NCBI GenBank assembly: GCA_943325425.2
Contig: CALPPJ020000086.1
Coordinates: 1-6,377 of the forward strand
Reading direction: 5' to 3'
Length of the DNA: 6,377 bases
DNA from: Bifidobacterium breve
GTDB lineage: Bacteria; Actinomycetota; Acidimicrobiia; Acidimicrobiales; Ilumatobacteraceae
Part shown: positions 6,246 through 6,377 of the stretch, piece after piece
Position numbering within the stretch: position 1 is the stretch's first letter
Layout of the letters: every line of letters begins with the position of its first letter
Made by a program: the position numbers and the translations under genes
The notes under the pieces: generated by a model
Databases searched by the model: none
Told to the model about the DNA's origin: nothing
What the model saw: only the letters and a program-made list of their open reading frames with translations

Positions 6246-6249
6246 GGAG
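6246..6249 (+). promoter_or_regulatory. Ribosome binding site (GGAG) for the PimA-like gene
   Basis: GGAG lies five bases before the ATG at 6255 and supports that start over GTG at 6291 (Val13). The 57-bp divergent region 6198-6254 must hold the promoters of both this gene and the oxidoreductase unless they lie within coding sequence. Confidence 0.6.
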
Positions 6250-6254
6250 ATGTC

Positions 6255-6377
6255 ATGTCTGTACCCTCCGATGCCCTCCCTCCAGAGTCTGTGTCACGTC
6301 TACGTATTGGGTTGCTCTGTCCATATAGTTTGACGACTCCAGGCGGCGTCCAGGGGCAGGTCATGGGACTCGCTCGA
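6255..6377 (+). CDS. pimA: PimA-like phosphatidylinositol alpha-mannosyltransferase (GT4 family), first 41 codons only
   Basis: The frame runs off the end of the window. PimA transfers the first mannose from GDP-mannose to phosphatidylinositol at the inner face of the membrane, starting PIM, lipomannan and lipoarabinomannan synthesis. After a non-conserved 15-residue leader, residues 16-41 (LRIGLLCPYSL, then PGGVQGQVMGLAR) closely match the N-terminus of mycobacterial PimA (MRIGMVCPYS, then PGGVQ), including the glycine loop that contacts the GDP-sugar. The PatA-like gene on the same strand upstream supports the PIM assignment. ATG 6255 has GGAG at good spacing; GTG 6291 would remove most of the leader and is possible. 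Another GT4 enzyme cannot be fully excluded from 41 residues. Confidence 0.85.
   Translation, partial: MSVPSDALPPESVSRLRIGLLCPYSLTTPGGVQGQVMGLAR

Overview
The window looks like chromosomal DNA from an actinomycete (Actinomycetota). The flanking genes belong to phosphatidylinositol mannoside (PIM) synthesis: the 3' end of a PatA-type acyltransferase at 1-447 and the first 41 codons of a PimA-type mannosyltransferase at 6255-6377. Both are typical of actinobacteria, and so are the LLM-class oxidoreductase and the lipoprotein family between them. Base composition is moderate, roughly half G+C by eye. That would suit an uncultured aquatic lineage such as Acidimicrobiia better than a high-GC soil actinomycete, but this placement is inference. 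I see no RNA genes, CRISPR array, transposase, integrase or phage gene.

Layout: (1) 1-447, C-terminal part of the PatA-like acyltransferase, + strand. (2) 448-535, short intergenic region with a candidate promoter. (3) 536-5284, a tight four-gene + strand operon: a cysteine-rich lipoprotein, a 713-residue HlyD/MacA-type adaptor, a MacB/LolD-type ABC ATPase and a MacB/FtsX-type permease. Junctions are 0 nt, 25 nt and a 4-bp overlap. (4) 5298-6197, an LLM-class (probably F420-dependent) oxidoreductase on the - strand, convergent with the permease; the two stop codons are 13 nt apart. (5) 6198-6254, a divergent intergenic region, then the PimA-like start on the + strand.

The operon encodes a MacAB-like transport machine with ATPase and permease as separate polypeptides. 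The adaptor anchors in the membrane, carries a peptidoglycan-binding domain and completes its split lipoyl (barrel-sandwich) domain only after a long insert. The insert is not the usual alpha-helical hairpin but about three tandem Calx-beta (calcium-binding beta-sandwich) repeats, the third apparently cut short. The lipoprotein, whose stop codon abuts the adaptor start, has two related cysteine-pair modules. The substrate is not shown by the sequence. A complete transporter lying between two PIM-pathway genes that are adjacent in mycobacteria makes a cell-envelope role an attractive but unproven idea.

Two genes (the lipoprotein and the LLM oxidoreductase) have a TANNNT -10-like hexamer ending exactly six bases before the start codon, the layout expected of leaderless actinobacterial transcripts. 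The operon-internal adaptor and permease have visible Shine-Dalgarno sequences instead.
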